In this document: one piece after another, positions 26,465 through 35,024 of the stretch
Numbering within the stretch: the stretch's first letter is position 1
Layout: the number at the start of each line of letters is the position of its first letter
The notes under the pieces: generated by a model
Told to the model about the DNA's origin: nothing
Databases searched by the model: none
The model's input: only the letters and a program-made list of their open reading frames with translations
Translations under genes and position numbers: made by a program
Assembly: GCF_010091925.1 (NCBI RefSeq)
Contig: NZ_WVID01000002.1
Coordinates: 117,081-181,080 of the forward strand
Source: Nostoc sp. B(2019)
GTDB lineage: Bacteria; Cyanobacteriota; Cyanobacteriia; Cyanobacteriales; Nostocaceae
Length of the DNA: 64,000 bases
Direction: 5' to 3'

Positions 26465-28921
26465 TTAACTACGATGTTCAGAATTGGTGAACACTCCCTG
26501 CCAGCGCACTTGCTCAAACTGCTCTACATCCAAGCATCGTCCCTGATTAACAACTTCATTACCGTCCACCCAGACTTGTTGCGGTTCAAATCCGTGGAGG
26601 TGCAATTGGATGCTTCTATAAGGAAAAGTATAATCTCCTTGTTGCTTCCAAGTCAGTTCTAAGCAATCTTGATTGTGCGTTAGGTAAAAACTATCCAACC
26701 GCGATTCACCATAACCATCTCCCGCGTCACTGTAAACCTGACCTTCACTGGTTAAGAACGCGGACGGGTAAATATGCAGAATCAGTTGATTATCTTCCTC
26801 CATTGGTAAGATACTCCCCGCCTTTACCAATAGCGGTATTTGTTCAAGAGATGCTTCTAATTTGACCTGCTTTCCTCCTTCTAGAAGTGCATCATCCCAG
26901 AAGTTATACCAGTTTCCTTTAGGTAATGCGATCGCACTTGAGGTTGCGCCTTCTTGAGCGATCGCACCAACTAAAACAGCATTACCCAACAAAAAGGCAT
27001 CATCTATACTCCAAAGTTGAGGATTATCCGTATCTGCCCAGAATAAAGGACGTACTAAAGGATGCCCGGTCTGAGTTGCTTCCCAAGCTAAGGTATAGAA
27101 GTAGGGCATCAAGCGATACCGTAATTGCAAGAATTGCCGTACAATACTCAGGATTGGTTCGCCAAAACTCCAGGGTGTACGGGGCTTGGTGTTGTTGGCA
27201 GAATGGGTGCGGCAAAATGCCATAAAGCAAGATATCTGAAACCAACGTAAGTATAATTCGGAACTGGGATTGCCCTTGAATCCACCAATATCAGAACCAC
27301 TGTAGGGAATACCTGATAGTCCCAGGTTTAAAACTGTGGGAATGGTTTGGCGTAATCCTTCCGGGCTAGTTTTGATATCGCCCGTCCAAGTCCAGGCGTA
27401 GCGTTGCAAACCTGCCCAACCAGAGCGCGAAACAATGAAAGGTCGTCGTTGAGGTTGGTACTCAGAGAGGGCTTCATAAGCAGCCTCAGCTTGAAGTAAT
27501 CCATAAAAATTATGAGCTTCGCGGTGATCGCCACCTCTACCTTCCAGAGAATGCCAAGTTGAGTGCTGTGGTAGTGAAGGGTCGCCCCAAAGTACAAAAA
27601 CCCCTGGTTCATTCATATCATGCCAAAATCCCGTGATGCCTAGATCGAGCAGATATTCATACTGTCTGCTCCACCAGTGACGGGCTTGGGGGTTAGTAAA
27701 GTCAGGGAAAGCGCATAAACCTGCCCAAACCGGAGCGATCGCAGGTTTACCATTTGGGAGTTTGCAAAATACATCCTGGGCGCGTCCCTCCTCAAAAAGT
27801 TTGTTTTTTCGAGATGCTTTGATACCAGGGTTAATGATGGTAATCAATCGTATTCCCTTCGCCGCCAATTCTTCAGCTAACTTAGAAATATGGGGAAAGC
27901 GATCGGGGTTAATGGTAAAAGCACGAAAATTATCTAGAACATCAATATCTAGATGCATTGCACTCACCGGAATGTTATATGTCTCAAACCCCTTTGCCAC
28001 TTCCCGCAGTGCGGCTTCTTTGTCATACCCCCAACGTGACTGGTGATAGCCAAATGTCCAACGGGGCGGTAGGGGTGGGCGACCTGTTAATTCTGTGTAT
28101 CGCTCCAACAATTGAGGTAATGTACCAGCAGTAAAGTAATAGCGCAACGCCCCGCTTTCAAACTCTGCTGTAGCTAACTCTTGGAAACTAAAGCTAGCAG
28201 GAAAGGAGTTTTCATAGAAAATTAAGTAGCTACCTTCTTCATGCAGACCCAAGTAGAGTGGAATGCAAAGATATAATGGGTCAGTTCCCGGCCCATATAT
28301 GCCTCCTGCATCATAGTTCCACATCCGGTAGGTTCTGGCTTCGCCTTGATCGCCGGATGTGCGGAGGTTTAACGGAGCCGCCCTTTCTCCCAAACCATAA
28401 ATATGTTCCTCTGGACGTAGTTTCGCCTGATGTAGCCAAGTCTCATCTTTTGCTTGGCGCGATAGCTTTGTAGATCGCTGGGGAGGTAGTTCTTCCCGTA
28501 GTATTTGCTCTAAAGGATTTTGAAATTTTAAACTGCCATCAACGCCAACAATAACCTTTAGCTGTGGACTAGAAATTGTCCAGCAATTTTCCATCTCTTG
28601 AAACGTCGTCTCTACCTCTGGCCAATCTTTACGGACGATGCCATAAGAAATGGGATATATTCCAGGTTTCCACTCAATGCGGACTAAATCGGCGCTCAGA
28701 AAATAAATTTCTAATTCAATGTGTTTGAAGTGGAATTGTCCGCCTCTGTTAGTTGCTTCAGCCCTCTGAATTTCTCCAGTTTCTTCAACAGCTTCTAAAG
28801 TTTGAGACTTACGAAACTGATGTTCTAACCAATCTCGTTGCAGTGGGTAGAACAGCGACCCTAAAAACCGCCGAAATTTAATTGTCCGTAGGTTGAGAAA
28901 TGCCTTGTTGAGGATATCCAT
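26465..28921 (-). CDS. Glycoside hydrolase family 31 alpha-glucosidase
   Basis: An 818-residue protein from ATG 28921, which has AGGAA upstream; an in-frame start at 28960 is possible. The GH31 nucleophile motif is GFWHDMNEPGVFV, the upstream substrate motif is HLDIDVLDNFRAFT, and the acid/base region follows SRSGWAGLQRYAWTWTGDI. A beta-sandwich domain comes first and a C-terminal DUF5110-like beta domain last. It releases glucose from alpha-glucosides. No signal peptide is seen, so it is likely cytoplasmic, with roles in glycogen or compatible-solute turnover (inferred). Confidence 0.93.
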   Translation of the reverse strand: MDILNKAFLNLRTIKFRRFLGSLFYPLQRDWLEHQFRKSQTLEAVEETGEIQRAEATNRGGQFHFKHIELEIYFLSADLVRIEWKPGIYPISYGIVRKDWPEVETTFQEMENCWTISSPQLKVIVGVDGSLKFQNPLEQILREELPPQRSTKLSRQAKDETWLHQAKLRPEEHIYGLGERAAPLNLRTSGDQGEARTYRMWNYDAGGIYGPGTDPLYLCIPLYLGLHEEGSYLIFYENSFPASFSFQELATAEFESGALRYYFTAGTLPQLLERYTELTGRPPLPPRWTFGYHQSRWGYDKEAALREVAKGFETYNIPVSAMHLDIDVLDNFRAFTINPDRFPHISKLAEELAAKGIRLITIINPGIKASRKNKLFEEGRAQDVFCKLPNGKPAIAPVWAGLCAFPDFTNPQARHWWSRQYEYLLDLGITGFWHDMNEPGVFVLWGDPSLPQHSTWHSLEGRGGDHREAHNFYGLLQAEAAYEALSEYQPQRRPFIVSRSGWAGLQRYAWTWTGDIKTSPEGLRQTIPTVLNLGLSGIPYSGSDIGGFKGNPSSELYLRWFQISCFMAFCRTHSANNTKPRTPWSFGEPILSIVRQFLQLRYRLMPYFYTLAWEATQTGHPLVRPLFWADTDNPQLWSIDDAFLLGNAVLVGAIAQEGATSSAIALPKGNWYNFWDDALLEGGKQVKLEASLEQIPLLVKAGSILPMEEDNQLILHIYPSAFLTSEGQVYSDAGDGYGESRLDSFYLTHNQDCLELTWKQQGDYTFPYRSIQLHLHGFEPQQVWVDGNEVVNQGRCLDVEQFEQVRWQGVFTNSEHRS

Positions 28922-29165
28922 AAAACTTGGAATTCCTAAAAGGGTATACAGTTTCAGCAATTAAAATAGTTCTATTGCCGTACTCAGCTTCTAACTCCCT
29001 TTTTACATTCATATTTCAGGTATTGGTAAGCAGATCCGCGGTAGCGATCGCTATCAGGAAAATTAATACCTTGCTTAACTAAGTTCCTTTGATAAATCTC
29101 CGCTTTGAAATTTATCATCGCCCTTAAAATTTTCCTGATAGACAATAGTGGCTCTAAGCAATACC

Positions 29166-29969
29166 TTATTGCGGAATTGCTGAGGGGTAAACTTCATTCG
29201 CAACTAACACAGGTTTATTACTGTATTCTGCTTCTAGCTGCTTTTGTAAAGTCAAATCCCATGTTAGGTCGTAATCCCGTTCTAGTTCAGCTACAACAAA
29301 CGGACGCAACACACCTGTTACAGCGACTTTCTCACCTTCGTTGACAGTTGCTTTCGGAGTCCCGGCGCGTATCACTAACAAGTCTTGCCCGCCAAACAAC
29401 TTGTCTTCATCTAGAGTGAAAGAATTCGCGTTTCTAATGTCTTCTACTTCGCCTGTTACCGCCAAGTTCTTACCATAATATAAGTTGGGGTTTGTGGTAA
29501 TTTCACCCGGTTTAGGAGCAAGTGCAATTGATTGAGCAATAATTGCAGGTCGAGTTTCGTACTCTTTATACAAGTTTGGATCTAAGCCCAAATTGTAATC
29601 TCGATTAATATCTGCAACCACAAATTGACGAACTGGGCCTGTCGCTTGAATTGGTGTATTTGGATCAGTAGGCAGAGTAAAAACTTTACCTGAAGCATTC
29701 ACAACTAAAATCGGTTCAGTGCCAAAAAATTGCTTATCGCTAATTGTGAAAGTTGACGGCCCCAATTTTCTGATGGGTGTACTTCTAACTGTTACAGTTT
29801 TACCAATTAGTTGCTTTGTATTATCTGCGACTTCCTCTGTAGTAACGTTGGTTTCTGGTACTGCGGCTTCTCGCTCTAAATTGTTGGTACAAGCTCCAAG
29901 AAGCACTGCAAAAAGTGCTAAAGTAATAGCCCCTTTAGAACTCCATTTAGTTTGAAGAAAGTTGGTCAT
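29166..29969 (-). CDS. Lipoprotein with two repeated OB-like domains
   Basis: A 267-residue protein. The N-terminus ITLALFAVLLGACTNN has a lipobox with Cys at LLGAC. The mature part holds two similar modules: LIGKTVTVRSTPIRKLGPSTFTI...PVRQFVVADINRDYNLGL and YGKNLAVTGEVEDIRNANSFTL...LRPFVVAELERDYDLTW. Each looks like a beta-barrel fold with a VVA(D/E)(I/L)xRDY block, so the gene arose by internal duplication. Function unknown. It precedes the stress island and reads the same way. Confidence 0.75.
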   Translation of the reverse strand: MTNFLQTKWSSKGAITLALFAVLLGACTNNLEREAAVPETNVTTEEVADNTKQLIGKTVTVRSTPIRKLGPSTFTISDKQFFGTEPILVVNASGKVFTLPTDPNTPIQATGPVRQFVVADINRDYNLGLDPNLYKEYETRPAIIAQSIALAPKPGEITTNPNLYYGKNLAVTGEVEDIRNANSFTLDEDKLFGGQDLLVIRAGTPKATVNEGEKVAVTGVLRPFVVAELERDYDLTWDLTLQKQLEAEYSNKPVLVANEVYPSAIPQ

Positions 29970-30164
29970 TTCAAAATCTCCATTCAGGTTGACTGTATTT
30001 ATGTCAAGTTCAGATCACAACTTATTATTTAAAACTCACTATGTGTTTGCATCAGTCTAAGTGATGAGTTTTCAACCGAACCTGATATTATTGGAAGACC
30101 ACAAAACTTTTGATTTTTTGTAGTCAGCGTTTTAACGTATTCAAAATTAATGCGGTAAAACACA

Positions 30165-30809
30165 TTAATTCAAAAAGACTTGACCATCCTTTTGAATTCT
30201 CAATACGCCTTGATTGTTATCGAAATTGGTTGTTTCATCTAACGAGACTGCAAGTGTACTCTCTGAGGTAGACATGGGCATAACTTTTAGTAGTCCACCA
30301 TCTTGACGAACCAAAGTGATACTGATAGGGATTGGTAGATTCCGTAAAACAAACTCTTGTCCACCTGCGAGAAATCGAGGCTGTGTATGACCAATTGCTT
30401 GATAAGAGATACCAGAATTTGTGTTATTTTTCAATCTCACATTGACTGTACCTGCTGTTGGTGTAAGAGTTGCAATTGCACTTTGCCTACTTTCTGGAAA
30501 CGGTGGTTGTATAATTGAGCGTCTTCCATTCATAGGATAAACAGGAACAATAACACCCTGAGAACCAGTAGTTTGCTGTTGTCCTCTGAATCTTAAAGTT
30601 GCAGCATTTGGTGGACATCCTGCTGGAACCAAGACTCGATTACGGTGTGGTTCTTCGTAGAAAATACTAGGACAAGGGTTAATTTTAGAAGTTTGTTGCT
30701 GCGCTAATGCCGATTGAGGAATTGCAGACAAACCAACTATTAAACCTCCAAAAATTGTTCCTAATAATCCAATTTTTTTCAAAACAACATGATTTAACTT
30801 GCTGTACAT
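30165..30809 (-). CDS. Periplasmic protein of unknown function, member of the 11-bp-repeat regulon
   Basis: A 214-residue protein with signal peptide (IGLLGTIFGGLIVGLSAIPQ, cleavage after SALA). The mature part has two Cys (NPCPSIFY, PAGCPPNA), a central IIQPPFPESRQSAIATLTP linker, and a beta-rich C-terminal half (VNVRLKNNTNSGISYQAIGH; FVLRNLPIPISITLVRQDGG). No domain is recognised. A direct-repeat operator candidate (31034-31052) lies about 225 bp upstream of the start. Confidence 0.7.
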   Translation of the reverse strand: MYSKLNHVVLKKIGLLGTIFGGLIVGLSAIPQSALAQQQTSKINPCPSIFYEEPHRNRVLVPAGCPPNAATLRFRGQQQTTGSQGVIVPVYPMNGRRSIIQPPFPESRQSAIATLTPTAGTVNVRLKNNTNSGISYQAIGHTQPRFLAGGQEFVLRNLPIPISITLVRQDGGLLKVMPMSTSESTLAVSLDETTNFDNNQGVLRIQKDGQVFLN

Positions 30810-31033
30810 AAATACCTCCTGAAATACCTCCTGGTAATTTTTTCAATTGAATATCAGAAGAGTTACATCTGTCACTAGATGTAAAAATAAGCTAATACAT
30901 ACCCAGAGCAAATATCTGAATATGATTTTTGTAATAACCTAAATCTTTGAAATGTAATTTAGGTAAAGTTGAGCCGCTCAACCCAAAAAGGAGTTATGAA
31001 AAACAGACTGTATTTTGAGATTAAGTCTTAATG

Positions 31034-31052
31034 GTGGAAAATTCGTGGAGAA
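31034..31052 (-). promoter_or_regulatory. 11-bp-spaced direct-repeat operator, copy 1
   Basis: On the plus strand GTGGAAAATTC-GTGGAGAA: two GTGGA half-sites at 31034 and 31045. On the gene side it reads TTCTCCAC...TTTTCCAC, followed by an AT-rich stretch ending in TTAATCT that could serve as a -10. It lies in the 330-bp spacer upstream of the gene at 30165-30809. Confidence 0.65.
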
Positions 31053-31139
31053 TTCAAACACCTTTCACAAATACTACTTTAGAAATAGCATTACTACTTC
31101 AATAGTAATAGCTGGGAACCTGAATAAATATGGGATCGA

Positions 31140-31709
31140 TTACTCTTCTACCCAATAGAGTAGACCAAGAGAAGTAACGCCTCCAAAAAAGTGAGCGCCA
31201 ACCATGTTGACATTTGCTAACATTACAAAAATATCTAGCGAACGAATGACATTTTCCGGTTGATAAATTGCGACACCTTGAGGTTGAGCTAATGTTTTTC
31301 CTAATATGATTGCAACTGTCGCTTCCGAAGCAATAAAAGCTATTAATATACCTACTAAACTCACAATTAATCCAATTCGTAAATTTTGAATTACGTCTTC
31401 TCTCTTAGGATGGTTTTGAGAATTTGGTGATTGTAAAAGTTTAGCTAACTTCCTATAACGGAAAGCCCAGTATACTCGAAAGCACAGCAATAAAATACCA
31501 ACAATAGCTAAAAATATGCCAAACCCTATGCCTGCATTGCTTGTTTGAGTAGTAACATTACGGCTAAAGGATGCTAATAACAAAGTAATGGCAGAAATAC
31601 CACCTAGCACTAACTGTACCCAAAAGCTAATTTGACTTACTAAACGAAAGGTAGCAGCAAATTCTTGTTTGCTCGGTGGACGTGAAAAGGATTCTGAATT
31701 ATTTAACAT
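31140..31709 (-). CDS. DUF3611 membrane protein
   Basis: A 189-residue protein with four hydrophobic segments (ISFWVQLVLGGISAITLLLA, FGIFLAIVGILLLCFRVYW, GLIVSLVGILIAFIASEATV, and a C-terminal one). The starting phrase PPSKQEFAATFRLVSQISFWVQ is characteristic of DUF3611, a family of cyanobacteria and chloroplasts with no known function. It has its own operator candidate about 210 bp upstream. Confidence 0.85.
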   Translation of the reverse strand: MLNNSESFSRPPSKQEFAATFRLVSQISFWVQLVLGGISAITLLLASFSRNVTTQTSNAGIGFGIFLAIVGILLLCFRVYWAFRYRKLAKLLQSPNSQNHPKREDVIQNLRIGLIVSLVGILIAFIASEATVAIILGKTLAQPQGVAIYQPENVIRSLDIFVMLANVNMVGAHFFGGVTSLGLLYWVEE

Positions 31710-31919
31710 TTACACTTCCTAAATCAAGAGCTAACATAGCAGTCCTAAATCACTTGTGAAAATCTTTCTGGGTGTTCTCCATGTCTTTATGAATACCCTT
31801 ACCGTAAGACGCTGACCTGCGGTAATGTTTAATGGCGAACGCGTCTATTGATAAAAAATAATTTTCACAAATTCAGATAGGATTACTAAACTAAGTGATT
31901 TCTAAATTAAATAAAAAAG

Positions 31920-31938
31920 GTGGAAAACTAGTGGAGAA
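31920..31938 (-). promoter_or_regulatory. 11-bp-spaced direct-repeat operator, copy 2
   Basis: GTGGAAAACTA-GTGGAGAA with half-sites at 31920 and 31931. On the gene side it is followed by TTTTTTATTTAATTTAG. It is the main feature of the 392-bp spacer upstream of the DUF3611 gene. Confidence 0.65.
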
Positions 31939-32101
31939 TAGATATTTTTTTAAAAAACTATTACTTAGGAAGTAGGTTTATAAAACTATAGATAGACTAA
32001 TTCTCAAGCAAAGATGCCTGAAAATTTAGGTGCTAGCGTTATTTAATTTAGAGGTAATAATAGCTGAACTTGAAACAGGCGGTATGATTTTTTAATTTAC
32101 T

Positions 32102-32473
32102 TTAGTTCAAAGCTGCTGCTACTTGAACAGCTAGTTTTTGAGGATTGAAAGGTTTACTGATTATGCCTCTAACGCCGAGTTGAGTAAATAAACGCTGCTC
32201 AGTTGCGCGCCCCCTAGCTGTCAGCAAAATCACAGGTATATGTTTAGTTGTTTGATTAGCCTGTAGTTGTTGAAAAGTTGTTAAACCATCCATATCAGGC
32301 ATCATTACATCCAAAAGGATGGCATCGGGTTGAGATGACTGAGCTAAGAGTAATCCTTGATTACCTGAAGTAGCAGTTAACACCTTCCAGCCACCCATTA
32401 TTTCTAGACAAGTCTGAATCAATTGACGGATGTCATCTTCATCATCAATAACTAAAATTTGTTTAGTATTCAT
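32102..32473 (-). CDS. Single-domain response regulator
   Basis: A 123-residue receiver domain only. The acidic pair is in ILVIDDEDDIR, the phosphoacceptor Asp in AILLDVMMPDMDGL, Thr in VILLTARG, and Lys in ISKPFNP. With no output domain it would act by protein contact or phosphotransfer. It is divergent from the hybrid histidine kinase, with an operator candidate (copy 3) between them, so kinase and regulator are likely partners and co-regulated. Confidence 0.92.
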   Translation of the reverse strand: MNTKQILVIDDEDDIRQLIQTCLEIMGGWKVLTATSGNQGLLLAQSSQPDAILLDVMMPDMDGLTTFQQLQANQTTKHIPVILLTARGRATEQRLFTQLGVRGIISKPFNPQKLAVQVAAALN

Positions 32474-32598
32474 TATTATTATCTTCCTTGGAGTTTGAAA
32501 TTATTATTGTTGACTACTTTAATTTCTCCAGTATCGTGAGGGGCACTGTTTAGAAATACTATATTCTTAAGGTTCATTTTCTAAGATAAAACTCGAAA

Positions 32599-32617
32599 GT
32601 GGAAAACTCGTGCAGAA
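32599..32617. promoter_or_regulatory. 11-bp-spaced direct-repeat operator, copy 3
   Basis: GTGGAAAACTC-GTGCAGAA with half-sites at 32599 and 32610; the second has one mismatch (GTGCA). It sits between divergent signalling genes: 126 bp from the response-regulator start and 41 bp from the kinase GTG. On the minus side it is followed by TTTATCTT. Confidence 0.65.
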
Positions 32618-32657
32618 CCCTAATAAACCTATGGCATAACCAGAAGTAATAGAAAAT

Positions 32658-34730
32658 GTGGAGATTGACGCGATGGGCTTCGTCCCGCTTTTCCTACGGA
32701 ACGCTACGCGATCGCAACTACAAGGCTATAGCATTGCATTCTTAACGGTTTTACTAGCTTTACTGCTAACACTGCTTCTATGGCAGCTATACAGGCTGAA
32801 TTCTATTTACCCACTGTTTTTAGCTGCTGTCATGGTTAGTTCCTGGTATGGTGGTTTCAACCCAGGACTGTTGGCAACTTTTTTGTCTGCTATAGTCTGC
32901 GCCTACTTCCTTTTACCCCCTTTTTATTCTTTGGCTGTTAGTGGGTTCAACGTGGTGGGGTTGCTTCAGTTTGTGCTGGTAGCACTGTTGATTAGCTTAC
33001 TTAACACTGCACTGCGTCAGGCGCGATCGCAAGCTCAGAAAAACGCGAAAGCCGCCCAGCAAAATTACGAGTGTTTACGTCAAATTCAAGACAGTTTGCG
33101 TCAAAGCGAAGAACGTTATCGATTGTTAGTAGAAGGAGTAACTAATTACGCAATTTTTATGTTAGATCCAAACGGTAACTTTACCAGTTGGAACATTGGA
33201 GCCGAACGTATTTTAGGCTATCAAGAAGCAGAAATTATTGGTCAACCTTTTGAGCGAATTTTTTCACCAGAAGCAATTGAGCGTGGACAACCACAACAAG
33301 CATTGAGACAAGCCGTAACTGAAGGTTTTTCGCGGGAAAATCGTTGGCATATCCGCAAAGATGGGACATTTTTCTGGGCGCATTGTGTAATCACACCTTT
33401 ACGAGATGAAAATGGAAATCTGCGCGGCTTCTCTAAAATCATGCAAGATATTACTGAGCGCAAGCAAGCCGAGGAAGAAAAAGAGCAACTGCTACTACGA
33501 GAACAAGCTGCACGCGCCGTTAGCGAAGCGGCAAATCGTTCCAAAGACGACTTTTTAGCAATAGTTTCTCATGAATTACGTACCCCCATGACTGCAATTA
33601 TTGGTTGGGCTGGGATGTTGCAAACGGGTGCGCTAGATGAGGCTAAAGCAACTCTCGCATTGGAGATAATTGAACGCAATGCTAATTTGCAAATGCAACT
33701 TATTGAAGACCTACTTGATATTTCGCGTATTGTTAGAGGAGAACTTTCACTCTCCATTGATTTGGTAGATTTAGTAGAAGTAATTACAGCCGCAATTGAG
33801 GTTGTGCAACCATTGGCAGATGCTAAGGATATTCAACTTGAATCTATACTTGATACTTCAATAGAAAGAATTTGGGGTGACTCAGATCGCTTGCAACAAG
33901 TAGTGTTGAATCTACTCACCAATGCGATCAAATTTACACCCAAGGGCGGACGAATTGAGGTGCGATCGTCAAGGGAATTGGGTAATGAGGAAAAGTTTTC
34001 CCAATACTCAATCCCTAATTATGCTCAAATTCAAGTAAATGATACAGGCCAGGGTATCAGTGCTGACTTTCTACCTCATGTATTTGAGCGCTTTTGCCAA
34101 GCAGATAGTACTCATACTCGGTCAAATAAAGGACTAGGTTTAGGGCTGGCGATCGCACTTCATCTGGTAGAACTGCATGGTGGCACAATCCAAGCCCAAA
34201 GCCAAGGAATAGGGCAAGGAGCAACATTTACAGTCAAGTTGCCCGTTTTAGAAGAAAGCAGAGGAGCAGAGGAGCAAAGGAGCAGAGGGACAGGAGAGAA
34301 TAACTTACACTTCTCTCCCCAGCCCCCAATCCCCAATCCCCTTACTGGCTTGCGAGTGCTGGTTGTAGATGACGAGGCGGATGTACGGCAGTGGATTACC
34401 GCAGTACTCGAAGAGTGTGGAGCGAAAGTTAGTACTTTTAGCTCTACAAGACAGGCACTTGAGGCACTACAAGAATTACATCCAGATGTGTTAATCAGCG
34501 ACATTGGGATGCCAGGCGAGGATGGCTACGCGCTGATGCGTAAAATCAGAGAAATGGAACCAGAGCTAGGCGGGCGGATTCCTGCTGTTGCGCTGACAGG
34601 GTATGCCAGGGTAGAAGATTATAAAGAGGCATTAGCAGCAGGGTTTCAGCTACATATTGCTAAACCAGTTAGAGCAGCTGAGTTAATTGCCGTTGTTGCC
34701 AGCCTGGGTAAAATGTCTGGTAAACTTTGA
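32658..34730 (+). CDS. Hybrid sensor histidine kinase (DUF4118-like, PAS, HisKA, HATPase, receiver)
   Basis: A 690-residue protein from a GTG; ATG 32673 is an alternative. Residues 25-120 are four membrane helices of the KdpD/DUF4118 type (YPLFLAAVMVSSWYGGFNPG). A PAS domain follows (YRLLVEGVTNYAIFMLDPNG, with a PAC end GFSKIMQDITERK), then HisKA with the phospho-His in FLAIVSHELRTPMTA, then HATPase (N-box VLNLLTNAIKFTP, VNDTGQGIS, GLGLGLAIA). A low-complexity linker (encoded around 34255-34300 by GAGGAGCAGAGG-type DNA) leads to a C-terminal receiver (LVVDDEADVRQW, LISDIGMPGEDGY). All catalytic motifs are intact. The N-terminal codons 32672-32710 lie in repeat-like DNA. Confidence 0.93.
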   Translation: MEIDAMGFVPLFLRNATRSQLQGYSIAFLTVLLALLLTLLLWQLYRLNSIYPLFLAAVMVSSWYGGFNPGLLATFLSAIVCAYFLLPPFYSLAVSGFNVVGLLQFVLVALLISLLNTALRQARSQAQKNAKAAQQNYECLRQIQDSLRQSEERYRLLVEGVTNYAIFMLDPNGNFTSWNIGAERILGYQEAEIIGQPFERIFSPEAIERGQPQQALRQAVTEGFSRENRWHIRKDGTFFWAHCVITPLRDENGNLRGFSKIMQDITERKQAEEEKEQLLLREQAARAVSEAANRSKDDFLAIVSHELRTPMTAIIGWAGMLQTGALDEAKATLALEIIERNANLQMQLIEDLLDISRIVRGELSLSIDLVDLVEVITAAIEVVQPLADAKDIQLESILDTSIERIWGDSDRLQQVVLNLLTNAIKFTPKGGRIEVRSSRELGNEEKFSQYSIPNYAQIQVNDTGQGISADFLPHVFERFCQADSTHTRSNKGLGLGLAIALHLVELHGGTIQAQSQGIGQGATFTVKLPVLEESRGAEEQRSRGTGENNLHFSPQPPIPNPLTGLRVLVVDDEADVRQWITAVLEECGAKVSTFSSTRQALEALQELHPDVLISDIGMPGEDGYALMRKIREMEPELGGRIPAVALTGYARVEDYKEALAAGFQLHIAKPVRAAELIAVVASLGKMSGKL

Positions 34731-35024
34731 ATTTGGAAAATGATTGCGACAGATGTTTTTTTGAATTGCTGACTGACAATGATGGGCGATCGCAGAACCT
34801 TCCTATTTGGCTTTGCCGTTCCTCCTACTCAAAAGCCAAGCTATGCGTAGCGTCTTTGCCAGCAGAAGGGTAGGAGAGGATGTCAACAAAATAGGTTAGA
34901 CGGGGCGAATCTTTTGCCTAAACCTTGCCTTTGATAGATGTCTTATAAAGCTGAAAAGGGCATAACCTAAGTTATAGAAATTTGATTACAGCGCTCAGGA
35001 TTGCTTCTAAAAGCAAACATTTTC

